A stretch of 64,000 nt of DNA from Pseudomonas wayambapalatensis (GTDB lineage: Bacteria > Pseudomonadota > Gammaproteobacteria > Pseudomonadales > Pseudomonadaceae): NCBI GenBank assembly GCA_014268975.2, contig CP077096.1:4129501-4193500 (forward strand), read 5' to 3'. Position numbers and translations under genes: made by a program. Below, piece after piece: positions 1 to 8,648 of this stretch (positions within the stretch are counted from its first letter, which is position 1; each line of letters begins with the position of its first letter). The notes beneath the pieces are model-generated. The model saw only the letters and a program-made list of their open reading frames with translations. It was not told where the DNA came from and did not search any database.

Positions 1-652
1 GCTCCAGATCCGCCGGCACCAGCAGGATCACGTTGCCCTCTTTCACCGGCAGCTCCCAGTAATGCCGGTGATACAACCCACGCAACAATGCCGCGCCCAG
101 CGGCCGGCCATCGTCGCCGGCCCACTGGTTGATCACCAGCCAGCCCCCCGGATTGAGCTGCTGCTGGCACCGCTCCAGAAAGCCCCAGGCCAGGTGCCCG
201 ACACCCGGGCCATGATCGGTATAGAGGTCGACGAAGATCAGGTCGGCCTGCTCAGCCGTGGGCAGCAGTTCGAGAGCGTCGCCAATGCGCACGTACAAGC
301 GCGGATCATCATCCAGCCCCATGTATTGCATGGCCAGGCGCGGTACGTCCGGGCGCAGCTCGATGGCCTCGACATCCTCCAGCGGCAGGAACTTCAAGCA
401 GGCCTGGGTCAGGGTACCGGCCCCAAGCCCCAGGAACAGCGCGCTCTCTGGCTGCGGATGGCACAGCGCACCGACCAGCATCGCGCGGGTGTAGTCGTAT
501 TCCAGCCAACTGGGGTCGGCGGTGAAGGTACAGCTCTGCTCGATGGCGTCGCCGAACTCAAGGAAGCGATAATCCTCGACCTCGTACACACTGATGACCC
601 CGTAGGCATCTTCCACCCGGGCCAGCAGCCGCTCTTCCCGCTCCGTCGCCAT
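1..652 (-). CDS. Spermidine synthase-like aminopropyltransferase-fold protein (3' end outside window)
   Basis: About 217 codons are visible and the gene runs off the left edge. The translation has the SAM-methyltransferase-like fold of spermidine synthases: a glycine-rich nucleotide-binding loop (LFLGLGAGTLTQACLKFLPL), an acidic residue at the end of the next strand (VEAIELRPDV), then a GDALELL segment and an IFVDLYTD catalytic-strand region. Family members transfer aminopropyl groups to polyamines, but many bacterial paralogues have no proven substrate, so the polyamine role is inferred. The ATG at 652 is preceded by a weak AGGTGG about 8 nt upstream. It is divergent from the DAHP synthase gene across about 120 bp. 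The antisense reading over this stretch is spurious. Confidence 0.8.
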   Translation of the reverse strand, partial: MATEREERLLARVEDAYGVISVYEVEDYRFLEFGDAIEQSCTFTADPSWLEYDYTRAMLVGALCHPQPESALFLGLGAGTLTQACLKFLPLEDVEAIELRPDVPRLAMQYMGLDDDPRLYVRIGDALELLPTAEQADLIFVDLYTDHGPGVGHLAWGFLERCQQQLNPGGWLVINQWAGDDGRPLGAALLRGLYHRHYWELPVKEGNVILLVPADLE

Positions 653-770
653 CGCTTGCCACCTGCCCACACAAAAAACCGGCATTGTCCGCCAATGCCT
701 GCGGTGCAACAAGCACGCCGCCAACTGATACCATGACAGGTACGCCTGAACCGACCACATCGAGCCCGTG

Positions 771-2117
771 ATGAACCGACCCTGGACCCCTGACAGCTGG
801 CGCGCCCTGCCGATCCAGCAACAACCGACCTACCCCGACGCCGCTCACCTGCTCAAGGTCGAGCAGACCCTGGCCAGCTACCCGCCGCTGGTATTTGCCG
901 GGGAAGCCCGCGAGTTGCGCCGCCAGTTCGCCGAGGTCACCCAGGGCCGCGCCTTCCTGCTCCAGGGCGGCGACTGTGCCGAAAGCTTCGCCGAATTCTC
1001 CGCCGCGAAAATCCGCGACACCTTCAAGGTGCTGCTGCAGATGGCCATCGTCATGACCTTCGCCGCTGGCTGCCCGGTGGTGAAGGTCGGGCGCATGGCC
1101 GGGCAGTTCGCCAAGCCGCGCTCGGCCAACGACGAAACCATCGGCCAGGTCACCCTGCCCGCCTACCGTGGCGACATCGTCAATGGTATCGGCTTCGACG
1201 CCGCCAGCCGCGTCCCCGACCCGGAGCGCCTGCTGCAGGCATATCACCAGGCCACCGCCAGCCTCAACCTGCTGCGTGCGTTCGCCCAAGGCGGCTTCGC
1301 CGACCTGCACCAGGTGCACAAATGGAACCTGGACTTCATCGCCAACTCGGCACTGGCCGACAAGTACCATCAGCTTGCCGATCGCATCGACGAAACCCTC
1401 GCCTTCATGCGCGCCTGCGGCCTGGACAGCGCCCCGCAACTGCGTGAAACCAGCTTCTTCACGGCCCACGAGGCGCTGCTGCTCAACTATGAGGAAGCCT
1501 TCGTACGCCGCGACAGCCTGACTGGGGACTACTACGACTGTTCGGCGCACATGCTGTGGATCGGCGACCGCACCCGTCAGCTTGATGGTGCCCACGTGGA
1601 GTTCCTGCGGGGCGTGCACAACCCGATCGGGGTCAAGGTCGGCCCGAGCATGAACACTGAGGATCTGATCCGCCTGATCGACGTGCTCAACCCGGACAAC
1701 GACCCCGGCCGCCTGAACCTGATCGTGCGCATGGGAGCGAACAAGGTCGGCGATCACCTGCCGGGGCTGATCCGCGCCGTCGAGCGCGAGGGGCGCCAGG
1801 TGTTGTGGAGTTCCGACCCGATGCACGGCAACACCATCAAGGCCAGCAGCGGCTACAAGACCCGCGATTTCGCGCAGATCCTCGACGAAGTACGGCAGTT
1901 CTTCCAGGTACACCAGGCCGAAGGCAGCCACGCCGGGGGTATCCACATCGAGATGACCGGGCAGAATGTCACCGAATGCATCGGCGGCGCCCGGCCGATC
2001 ACCGAAGATGGCCTGTCGGACCGCTACCACACCCACTGCGACCCACGGATGAACGCCGATCAATCACTGGAGCTGGCATTCCTGATCGCCGAAACCCTCA
2101 AGCAGGTGCGTCGCTGA
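771..2117 (+). CDS. Class II 3-deoxy-7-phosphoheptulonate (DAHP) synthase
   Basis: This 448-residue protein matches class II (plant-type) DAHP synthases over its full length. They condense phosphoenolpyruvate and erythrose 4-phosphate in the first step of the shikimate/aromatic amino acid pathway in the cytoplasm. Family hallmarks visible are QGGDCAESF, the VKVGRMAGQFAKPRS block, the KVGPSM segment, the WSSDPMHGNT metal/substrate motif and the C-terminal HIEMTGQNVTECIGG motif. I chose ATG 771 rather than the GTG three bases upstream, because homologues start with a short Met-x-x-Pro-Trp sequence. Its last 20 bases overlap the end of the convergent YcaQ-like gene. Class II enzymes in pseudomonads may serve primary or phenazine-type secondary metabolism; no phenazine genes are nearby, so primary metabolism is more likely. 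Confidence 0.93.
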   Translation: MNRPWTPDSWRALPIQQQPTYPDAAHLLKVEQTLASYPPLVFAGEARELRRQFAEVTQGRAFLLQGGDCAESFAEFSAAKIRDTFKVLLQMAIVMTFAAGCPVVKVGRMAGQFAKPRSANDETIGQVTLPAYRGDIVNGIGFDAASRVPDPERLLQAYHQATASLNLLRAFAQGGFADLHQVHKWNLDFIANSALADKYHQLADRIDETLAFMRACGLDSAPQLRETSFFTAHEALLLNYEEAFVRRDSLTGDYYDCSAHMLWIGDRTRQLDGAHVEFLRGVHNPIGVKVGPSMNTEDLIRLIDVLNPDNDPGRLNLIVRMGANKVGDHLPGLIRAVEREGRQVLWSSDPMHGNTIKASSGYKTRDFAQILDEVRQFFQVHQAEGSHAGGIHIEMTGQNVTECIGGARPITEDGLSDRYHTHCDPRMNADQSLELAFLIAETLKQVRR

Positions 2118-3309
2118 GGGCCTGACGCAACGGCCCTGCCGACTCGCGCGCGCAATCCAGACGCACCCGTTCCAGGCCCAGCCAGCCCGCCAGCCGCTCC
2201 AGGCTGCGGGCCAGGGCCTGGAAGCCCTCTTCATCCAGCCCCTGAACTTCCTCATGCACGGCATGCACCGCCAGCTCGCCGCGTGCCCGTTCCGCACGCA
2301 GGTCCAGGCGCGCGGCGATACGACCGTCGTGCAGGAACGGCAGCACGTAGTAGCCATACACCCGCTTGTGCGCCGGGGTGTAGATCTCCAGGCGGTAGCG
2401 AAAGTCGAACAGCCGCTCGGTACGGGCGCGCTCCCAAACCAGCGAGTCGAACGGCGAAAGCAAGGCGCTGGCCTCCACACGCCGGGGAATACGCGGCGTG
2501 CCGGCGCAGTAGGCCGGCTGCTTCCAGCCCTGCACCGTGCACTGCTGCAAGCGACCGTCAGCGAGCAACTCGCCCAGGGCGGCCCGCGCCTGCGCGGGAC
2601 TGAGCCTGAAATAGTCGCGCAGGTCTTGCTCGGTTGCCACGCCCAACGCCGTGGCGGCTTGCAGCAGCAACCCCTGCTGGGCCTCGCTGTCACGGAGTTC
2701 GGGCTGATCGAGGATCGCCGCTGGCAGCACCCGCTCCGGCAGGTCGTACAGACGCTCGAACCCGCGGCGCCCGGCGACGGTGACCTGCCCGGCCGCAAAC
2801 AGCCACTCCAGGGCATGCTTCTCCTCGCTCCAGTCCCACCATGGGCCGGCGCGCTCTTGTCGGGTCGACAGGCTTCCGGCGCCCAGGGCGCCCTGGTCGC
2901 GCACCGCAGCCAGCACGCGGGCAATGACATCCTGACGCTCACGCCCGAACTGCGCCAACTGCCGGTAGATACCCTCGCCCTGCTGCGCTCGCGCCATGCG
3001 CCAACGCATCAGCGGATAGAGCGACAAGGGCAGCAAGGACGCCTCATGCCCCCAATATTCGAACAACTGGCGCTGACGCCCACGGCCCCAGGCCAACTGG
3101 TCGAGCAACTCGGCCGGGTAGTCGCCCAGGCGCGAGAACAGCGGCAGGTAGTGCGAGCGCACCAACGCATTGACCGAGTCGATCTGCACCACGCCCAAGC
3201 GCTGCAGCATGCGCTTGAGAGCAGCCGGCGTCGGTGCCTGGGGCTTGCCGAAGCCCTGCGCGGACAGGGCCAGGCGTCGGGCCTGCTTGAGGGAAAGGCT
3301 GAAGGTCAC
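2098..3309 (-). CDS. YcaQ/AlkZ-type winged-helix DNA glycosylase (HTH_42 family)
   Basis: This 403-residue protein belongs to the winged-helix family (former DUF1006) that includes E. coli YcaQ and Streptomyces AlkZ, which excise bulky alkyl lesions and unhook interstrand crosslinks. The catalytic Q-hydrophobic-D signature is present as VVQIDSVNALVRSHYLPLFS near residue 45, matching the YcaQ subgroup rather than the QxQ of AlkZ. Other family blocks visible are FEYWGHEASLLP and the C-terminal LSPFDSLVWERARTERLFDF and YTPAHKRVYGYYVLP. I placed the start at GTG 3309, with TGGAG about 9 nt upstream; the open frame extends to 3381 but that part is not family-like. The gene is convergent with DAHP synthase and overlaps it by 20 bp. 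Confidence 0.85.
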   Translation of the reverse strand: MTFSLSLKQARRLALSAQGFGKPQAPTPAALKRMLQRLGVVQIDSVNALVRSHYLPLFSRLGDYPAELLDQLAWGRGRQRQLFEYWGHEASLLPLSLYPLMRWRMARAQQGEGIYRQLAQFGRERQDVIARVLAAVRDQGALGAGSLSTRQERAGPWWDWSEEKHALEWLFAAGQVTVAGRRGFERLYDLPERVLPAAILDQPELRDSEAQQGLLLQAATALGVATEQDLRDYFRLSPAQARAALGELLADGRLQQCTVQGWKQPAYCAGTPRIPRRVEASALLSPFDSLVWERARTERLFDFRYRLEIYTPAHKRVYGYYVLPFLHDGRIAARLDLRAERARGELAVHAVHEEVQGLDEEGFQALARSLERLAGWLGLERVRLDCARESAGPLRQALSDAPA

Positions 3310-3358
3310 GGTACGGGCTCCACGGCAAGTCGGGTCACAGTGTAGCGCCAAGGCAGTC

Positions 3359-3374
3359 TTTACCCAGCCTTTAC
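3359..3374 (-). promoter_or_regulatory. CpxR-like direct repeat GTAAA-N6-GTAAA
   Basis: The minus strand reads GTAAAGGCTGGGTAAA, two perfect GTAAA half sites separated by 6 nt. It lies about 80-95 bp upstream of the Spy/CpxP-like gene that precedes a CpxA-like kinase. The E. coli CpxR site is reported as two GTAAA boxes with 4-8 nt between them. The match is seen in the sequence; its use by a Cpx regulator is inferred. Confidence 0.5.
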
Positions 3375-3454
3375 CCTGCACTGACCGCCCTTGACCTTGA
3401 TCTCCCTAGACTGGGCTCATCCGGTAACCACCGGCCTCAGAAAGGAGACACACC

Positions 3455-3871
3455 ATGCGCAAGACCCTTATCGCCCTGATGTTCGCCGCAGCCCTGCCGA
3501 CCGTAGCCATGGCCATGCCAGACGGCGGCCCACGCGGTGACGGCCCGCATCACCGCGGTGATGCGCCTTTCGCGCAGCTCGACCTGACCCGTGACCAGCG
3601 CCAGCAGATCGGCAAGTTGATGGGCGAGCAGATGAAGCAGCGCCGCGACATCACCGAACGCTACCTGGCCAAGCTGCCGGCAGCGGACCAGAAAGCCATG
3701 CAGGACGAGATCAAGGCCGGTCACGACAAGACCCAGAGCCAGATCCGTGCCCTGCTCAAGCCAGAGCAACAGAAGCAGTTCGACGAACTGCAGAGCAAAC
3801 GCGCGGCAGACAAGGCTGAATGGCAGCAGTTCCAGGCCTGGAAAGCTGAAAAAGCCGCCAAGGCCCAGTAA
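3455..3871 (+). CDS. Periplasmic Spy/CpxP-family (LTXXQ) protein
   Basis: This 138-residue protein has a clear Sec signal peptide (MRKTLIALMFAAALPTVAMA) followed by a short His/Gly/Pro-rich stretch and a helical, charged mature domain. Two LTxxQ-type motifs typical of Spy/CpxP proteins are visible: LDLTRDQRQQIGKLM and ALLKPEQQKQFDEL. Family members are periplasmic stress chaperones or sensors that damp Cpx-type signalling by binding the kinase sensor domain. Start ATG 3455 has AGGAG about 10 nt upstream. It is the first gene of a likely pair with the sensor kinase 69 bp downstream, and a CpxR-like box lies upstream, which supports envelope-stress regulation. Confidence 0.85.
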   Translation: MRKTLIALMFAAALPTVAMAMPDGGPRGDGPHHRGDAPFAQLDLTRDQRQQIGKLMGEQMKQRRDITERYLAKLPAADQKAMQDEIKAGHDKTQSQIRALLKPEQQKQFDELQSKRAADKAEWQQFQAWKAEKAAKAQ

Positions 3872-3885
3872 GCTGTCCGACCGGT

Positions 3886-3913
3886 GCCCGGCTCGCGGTA
3901 ATGCGGGCCGGGC
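3886..3913 (+). terminator. Hairpin between the Spy-like gene and the sensor kinase
   Basis: GCCCGGC (3886-3892) pairs with GCCGGGC (3907-3913) and is followed by CTTTCTC. The U-tract is poor, so it may act as a partial terminator or attenuator that lowers kinase expression relative to the periplasmic protein. The function is inferred. Confidence 0.35.
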
Positions 3914-3940
3914 CTTTCTCGTGTGTGGGAGGTACTCGTC

Positions 3941-5272
3941 TTGCGTTCATTGTTCTGGCGCATCCTGGCCAGTTTCTGGCTGGCCATCGCCCTGGTTGCG
4001 GGCCTGTCGATCCTGCTCGGCCACATGCTCAACCAGGACGCCTGGATTCTCAGCCGCCACCCAGGCCTGAACACCTTGGCCAGCCGCTGGGTAAAGCACT
4101 ACGAACAGGAAGGGCTGGAGGCATCGCAGCGCTTTCTGGAACGCCGCAAGCAGCGCTACAAGATCGACGTCCAGGTGCTCGACGACAGCGGCGATGCCGT
4201 GGTGCCCGGCACCTTCCCGCGTCGCGCCGAAGACTTCGAGCGACGCCAGCACAACGACGAGCGGCGCCTGCCCTGGCGCCGCCTCACCGAGGAATACACC
4301 AGCCCGACCACGGGCGAAACCTACCTGCTGATCTACCGTATCCCGCACCCGGAGCTGATGGCCTGGCACCGTGAAAGCCTGATCTGGCCGCTCAGCGCCC
4401 TGGGAATCGCCTTGGTGGTGCTGACCCTGTTCAGCTTGCTGGTGACCCTCTCCATCACCCGCCCTCTCAGCCGCCTGCGCGGTGCGGTGCACGACCTGGG
4501 CCAGACCAGCTACCAGCAGAACAGCCTGGCGCGGCTGGCGGTGCGCCGCGACGAGTTCGGCGTACTGGCCAACGATTTCAACAAGATGGGCGCCCGCCTG
4601 CAAAGCCTGATCGGCAGCCAGCGCCAGCTACTGCGCGATGTGTCCCACGAGCTGCGCTCGCCGCTGGCACGCCTGCGCATCGCCCTGGCCCTGGCCGAAC
4701 GCGCCGAGCCCGAACAGCGCCACGCCCTCTGGCCACGCCTGACCCGCGAGTGCGACCGGCTGGAAGACCTGATCAGCGAAATCCTGGTGTTGGCCCGGGT
4801 CGATGCCGAGCAGGCACATGCCGAGCCTGTCGACCTCAACGCACTGCTCGGCAGCGTGCGCAAGGATGCCCAGCTCAGCGTGCCGGAACAGGAAGTACGC
4901 CTGGAGGCCGAGCCCGGGCTGACCCTGCAGGGCTGGCCGACCCTGCTGGAGCGTGCGGTAGACAACCTCGTGCGCAATGCGCTGCGCTTCAGCCCAGCGG
5001 GGCAGCCGATCGAGATCCGCGCCACCCGCGAGCAGGAACACCTGCTGCTGAGCGTGCGCGACCATGGGCCGGGGGTGGAGCCAGAACACCTTGCACAGTT
5101 GGGCGAGCCGTTCTTCCGCGCGCCGGGACAGGAAACGCCAGGCCACGGACTTGGCCTGGCGATCGCCAGGCGCGCGGCCGAGCGACATGGCGGGACGCTG
5201 GTGCTGGAGAATCATCCGCAGGGGGGCTTTGTCGCGCGGCTGGAACTGCCGGTGGCCCAGGCAACTGCCTGA
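3941..5272 (+). CDS. CpxA-like membrane sensor histidine kinase
   Basis: This 443-residue kinase has an N-terminal membrane helix (about residues 5-30), a periplasmic sensor region of about 110 residues, a second helix (about 155-180), a HAMP domain and a HisKA domain with the H-box DVSHELRSPLARLRIALA. The ATPase domain shows an N box (RAVDNLVRNALRFSP), G1 (VRDHGPGV) and G2 (GHGLGLAIARRAAERHGG). The architecture and the neighbouring Spy/CpxP gene point to an envelope-stress sensor of the CpxA type. I chose TTG 3941 because GGGAGGT lies 8 nt upstream; an in-frame GTG at 3923 lacks a good site. No response regulator lies on either side; the expected CpxR-type partner is missing from this window. 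Confidence 0.85.
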   Translation: MRSLFWRILASFWLAIALVAGLSILLGHMLNQDAWILSRHPGLNTLASRWVKHYEQEGLEASQRFLERRKQRYKIDVQVLDDSGDAVVPGTFPRRAEDFERRQHNDERRLPWRRLTEEYTSPTTGETYLLIYRIPHPELMAWHRESLIWPLSALGIALVVLTLFSLLVTLSITRPLSRLRGAVHDLGQTSYQQNSLARLAVRRDEFGVLANDFNKMGARLQSLIGSQRQLLRDVSHELRSPLARLRIALALAERAEPEQRHALWPRLTRECDRLEDLISEILVLARVDAEQAHAEPVDLNALLGSVRKDAQLSVPEQEVRLEAEPGLTLQGWPTLLERAVDNLVRNALRFSPAGQPIEIRATREQEHLLLSVRDHGPGVEPEHLAQLGEPFFRAPGQETPGHGLGLAIARRAAERHGGTLVLENHPQGGFVARLELPVAQATA

Positions 5273-5290
5273 GCGTGCAAGCCCACCTGG

Positions 5291-5848
5291 TCACTCGCCC
5301 CAGGCGCTGACGAACTCGGCGGTCTCCAGCACCGGCGGGGTGCGTGGTTCATTGACCGGCGTGCCCAGGTACAGGTATCCGATCAGCTCTTCGTTCTCCG
5401 CCAGCCCCAGCCCCTTGTTCACATGGGCATCGAAGGCCATGTCGCCAGTGCGCCACACCGCGCCGATCCCCTGAGCATGGGCGGCGATGAGGATGCCATG
5501 GGCCGCACAACCGGCAGCCAGACGCTGCTCCGACTTCGGCACCTTGAAGTGATCCTGCAGACGGGCAATGACCACGATCAGCAAGGGCGCGCGCAGCGGC
5601 ATGGCCCGGGCCTTGTCCAGTGCCGCCTGGCTGGCGTCACCCTTGGCCTGTACAGCTTCGGCGAACAGCTCGCCAAGCTTTTCGCGCCCCTGCCCTTCGA
5701 TGGTCAGAAAACGCCAGGGGCGCAGCTGACCGTGGTCCGGTGCACGCAGCGCGGCCTGGAACAAACCCTCGCGCTGGGCGGCATTGGGCGCCGGGTCGGT
5801 CAGGCGTGGTACGGAAACACGGTTGAGCAATGCGTCGAGAGCCTCCAT
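5291..5848 (-). CDS. Nitroreductase family protein (YdjA-like, FMN-dependent)
   Basis: This 185-residue protein belongs to the small YdjA-type branch of nitroreductases, which bind FMN as homodimers and reduce nitro groups or other electron acceptors with NAD(P)H. Recognisable blocks are RAPDHGQLRPWRFL near the N terminus (FMN phosphate and ring contacts), the central GCAAHGILIAAHAQGIGAVWRTG, and the C-terminal GYLYLGTP. The ATG at 5848 is preceded by a near-perfect AGGAGGGT. The gene is convergent with the sensor kinase (18 bp apart) and divergent from trkH. The physiological substrate cannot be told from sequence. Confidence 0.88.
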   Translation of the reverse strand: MEALDALLNRVSVPRLTDPAPNAAQREGLFQAALRAPDHGQLRPWRFLTIEGQGREKLGELFAEAVQAKGDASQAALDKARAMPLRAPLLIVVIARLQDHFKVPKSEQRLAAGCAAHGILIAAHAQGIGAVWRTGDMAFDAHVNKGLGLAENEELIGYLYLGTPVNEPRTPPVLETAEFVSAWGE

Positions 5849-6027
5849 CGGCTACCCTCCTGACAGAAGAAATGTGGCGCCATTCTAAAGGACCTCGCGC
5901 ACATGTGGAGCCGACTTGTCCGCGATCGCGATCAAAAGTCCGCACCCCGCACCGCCGGGCACACGTTTACATCCCGCAACCCACAGGTAGAATGGCGCCC
6001 TTTCCGTTTCGAGTCAGGGCAGATCAC

Positions 6028-7482
6028 ATGGCGTTGCCGACCTTAAGGATCATTGGTTTCATCATCGGCATCTTCCTGATCACCCTGGCGGTGAGCATGG
6101 TCGTGCCCATGGCGACCCTGCTGATCTTCGAACGCACCGGCGACATGCCGTCATTCCTCTGGTCGAGCCTGATCACCTTCATTGCAGGCCTGGCCATGGT
6201 CCTGCAAGGCCGCCCCGAGCACGTGCACCTGCGCCCACGCGACATGTACCTGCTGACCGTCAGCAGTTGGCTCGTGGTCTGTGTGTTCGCCGCCCTGCCC
6301 TTCCTGCTGACCCAGCACATCAGCTACACCGACGCCTTCTTCGAAAGCATGTCCGGTATCACCGCCACCGGCTCGACGGTGCTCAGCGGGCTGGACAACA
6401 TGTCGCCCGGCATCCTCATGTGGCGCTCGATGCTGCACTGGCTCGGCGGCATCGGCTTCATCGGCATGGCGGTGGCGATCCTGCCATTGCTGCGCATCGG
6501 CGGCATGCGCCTGTTCCAGACCGAGTCCTCGGACCGTTCGGAAAAGGTCATGCCGCGCTCGCACATGGTTGCCAAGTACATCGTCGCGGTGTACGTAGGC
6601 ATCACCGTACTCGGCAGCCTGGCCTTCTGGTGGGCGGGGATGAGCCCCTTCGATGCGATCAACCACGCCATGTCGGCGATTTCCACCGGCGGTTTCTCCA
6701 CCTCCGACCTGTCGCTGGCCAAATGGGACATTCCTGCGGTGCACTGGGTCGCCGTGGTGGTGATGATCCTGGGCAGCGTGCCCTTCACCCTTTATGTGGC
6801 CACCCTGCGCGGCAATCGCCGGGCGCTGATCCGCGACCAGCAGGTGCAGGGGCTGCTCGGGTTGCTGGTGGCCACCTGGATCGTGCTCGGCACCTGGTAC
6901 TGGGCCACCACCGATTTGCACTGGCTCGACGCCTTCCGCCACGTGGCACTGAACGTCACCTCGGTGGTCACAACCACCGGTTTCGCCCTGGGCGACTACA
7001 GCCTGTGGGGCAACTTCTCGCTGATGCTGTTCTTCTACCTGGGCTTCATCGGCGGCTGCTCCGGCTCGACCGCCGGTGGCATCAAGATTTTCCGCTTCCA
7101 GGTCGCCTACATCCTGCTCAAGGCCAGCCTCAACCAGCTGATCCACCCGCGCGCAGTGATCAAGCAGAAATACAATGGTCACCGCCTCGACGAAGAAATC
7201 GTGCGCTCGATCCTGACCTTCTCGTTCTTCTTCGCCGTGACCATCTGCGTCATCGCCCTGTTGCTGTCGCTACTGGGCGTGGACTGGATGACAGCCCTGA
7301 CCGGCGCAGCCAGTACCGTTTCCGGCGTGGGGCCAGGCCTGGGCGAGGTGATCGGCCCGGCTGGCAACTTCGCCAGCCTGCCGGATGCCGCCAAGTGGAT
7401 TCTCGCCGGCGGCATGCTGCTCGGCCGCCTGGAGATCATCACGGTGCTGGTGTTGTGCATGCCTGCGTTCTGGCGTCACTGA
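6028..7482 (+). CDS. trkH: Trk potassium uptake system membrane subunit TrkH
   Basis: This 484-residue polytopic membrane protein is the K+-translocating subunit of the Trk system, working with cytoplasmic TrkA. The four pore-loop/selectivity-filter segments are recognisable: GITATGSTVL, AISTGGFSTSD, VVTTTGFALGD and TVSGVGPGLGEV, each separated by hydrophobic helices, plus the conserved GGCSGSTAGGIKIFRFQ stretch. I chose ATG 6028 because the protein from there matches the usual TrkH length and start; the open frame continues about 66 codons upstream without hydrophobic or family-like sequence. trkA is not in the window. The 3' end overlaps the convergent AraC-type gene by 44 bp. Confidence 0.94.
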   Translation: MALPTLRIIGFIIGIFLITLAVSMVVPMATLLIFERTGDMPSFLWSSLITFIAGLAMVLQGRPEHVHLRPRDMYLLTVSSWLVVCVFAALPFLLTQHISYTDAFFESMSGITATGSTVLSGLDNMSPGILMWRSMLHWLGGIGFIGMAVAILPLLRIGGMRLFQTESSDRSEKVMPRSHMVAKYIVAVYVGITVLGSLAFWWAGMSPFDAINHAMSAISTGGFSTSDLSLAKWDIPAVHWVAVVVMILGSVPFTLYVATLRGNRRALIRDQQVQGLLGLLVATWIVLGTWYWATTDLHWLDAFRHVALNVTSVVTTTGFALGDYSLWGNFSLMLFFYLGFIGGCSGSTAGGIKIFRFQVAYILLKASLNQLIHPRAVIKQKYNGHRLDEEIVRSILTFSFFFAVTICVIALLLSLLGVDWMTALTGAASTVSGVGPGLGEVIGPAGNFASLPDAAKWILAGGMLLGRLEIITVLVLCMPAFWRH

Positions 7483-8494
7483 CCACTGACGCCTCCAGGC
7501 GCGCGCGGTACTCGCTGGGAGTGACGTCGAACCAGCGGCGGAAGGCCCGGTAGAAATTGCTCGGATCGGCAAAACCCAGCAGATAGGCGGTTTCCAGCAG
7601 GGTCATGCCCGGCTGTGCCAGGTATTGCTCGGCCAGTTCGCGCCGCGTGTCGTCGAGCAGGGTCTGGAAGCTGGTGCCTTCCTCCTGCAGACGCCGCTGC
7701 AGCGTGCGCTGGGACAGGTGCAAGGCCTGGGCCACGGTTTCGCGCTTGGGTTCGCCCTGGGGCAGGATGCGGCACAGGGTCTGGCGCACTCGATGGGTGA
7801 CCCGACTTTCCGAGAAACGCGCCAGGTATTCGCCCGCGAAACGGTCATGAAGAATGGCCATCGCTTCGTTGGCAGTGGGCAGCGGCGCCTCCATGTCGGC
7901 CCGTTCGAGCACCAGCGCATCGTGCGGAGCCCCAAACACCAGCGGTGCCCGGAAAGCGACCCGATAAGGCTCGACATTCCTCGGTTGCGGCCCCTGGATC
8001 AGCACCCGGCGCGGCTGCACCGGGCGTCCGCTGAGCCAGCTGCACAGCGACAGCGCACAGGCCAGCGAGGCTTCCGAGCTGTGCCGGGTCGGAGGCAGGT
8101 GATCACCATGAACGGTGAGAATCAGCGAATAGCCCTCAGGCCCGAGACGGAAGCTCAGGTCGGAGCTTTCGGCGATGATCCGCTGGTAACGCACCAGGCG
8201 TTCGAAACCTTCGGCCAGCGTACGGCTGGACATCAGCGCATAGCCAACCACATGAAAGGACGCGGGCCGCACCACTCGTGCCATGTTCAGGCCAATGGCC
8301 TCGTTGCCCGACAATTCCACCGCCAGCTGCCAGAGGCGGGTCATGGCGTCCTGCGGGAAGCGTGCATCCGGATCGTCTAAGGCGGCGAAATCCAGCCCAA
8401 GCTGCTTGAACATGGCACGGCAGTCGAGCCCTTCCAGCTCGAGCGCCTTGACGATCCCTGATGCCCAGCTGGCTGACGTGGTTCTTTCACTCAT
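7439..8494 (-). CDS. AraC-family transcriptional regulator with arabinose-binding-like N-terminal domain
   Basis: This 351-residue regulator has an N-terminal ligand domain (about residues 20-205, with DARFPQDAMTRLWQLAVELS and VRPASFHVVGYALMSS typical of the Arabinose_bd group found in OruR-like proteins) and a C-terminal AraC DNA-binding domain (about 235-335). The last contains ETVAQALHLSQRTLQRRLQE and the second helix-turn-helix TLLETAYLLGFADPSNFYRA. ATG 8494 opens a typical start (MSERTTSASWASG); the frame is open to 8659 but that stretch is non-conserved. Its 3' end runs 44 bp into trkH. The effector and target genes are unknown; a divergent DUF962 gene is adjacent. Confidence 0.88.
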   Translation of the reverse strand: MSERTTSASWASGIVKALELEGLDCRAMFKQLGLDFAALDDPDARFPQDAMTRLWQLAVELSGNEAIGLNMARVVRPASFHVVGYALMSSRTLAEGFERLVRYQRIIAESSDLSFRLGPEGYSLILTVHGDHLPPTRHSSEASLACALSLCSWLSGRPVQPRRVLIQGPQPRNVEPYRVAFRAPLVFGAPHDALVLERADMEAPLPTANEAMAILHDRFAGEYLARFSESRVTHRVRQTLCRILPQGEPKRETVAQALHLSQRTLQRRLQEEGTSFQTLLDDTRRELAEQYLAQPGMTLLETAYLLGFADPSNFYRAFRRWFDVTPSEYRARLEASVVSDARTQACTTPAP

Positions 8495-8648
8495 GACAGA
8501 TTTCTTGTGCTGACCGCTCCAGCGGTGAATCAAAAGGATAGTCAATTGGCGCCAATTGTCACTGGTAGCCGCTCCCAGTGACTCTAGACTCGAAACAGGC
8601 TCCACGCCGTGTATCCTGAACAAAAACGCACCTGCGGGAACACAGCCC

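Noticed and set aside
62..736. 224-codon plus-strand frame at the left edge
   Set aside because: The minus strand codes for a recognisable spermidine-synthase-like protein over the same bases.
558..2063. 501-codon minus-strand frame opposite the DAHP synthase gene
   Set aside because: The plus strand has every class II DAHP synthase motif; the reverse frame is Val/Gly-rich without domains.
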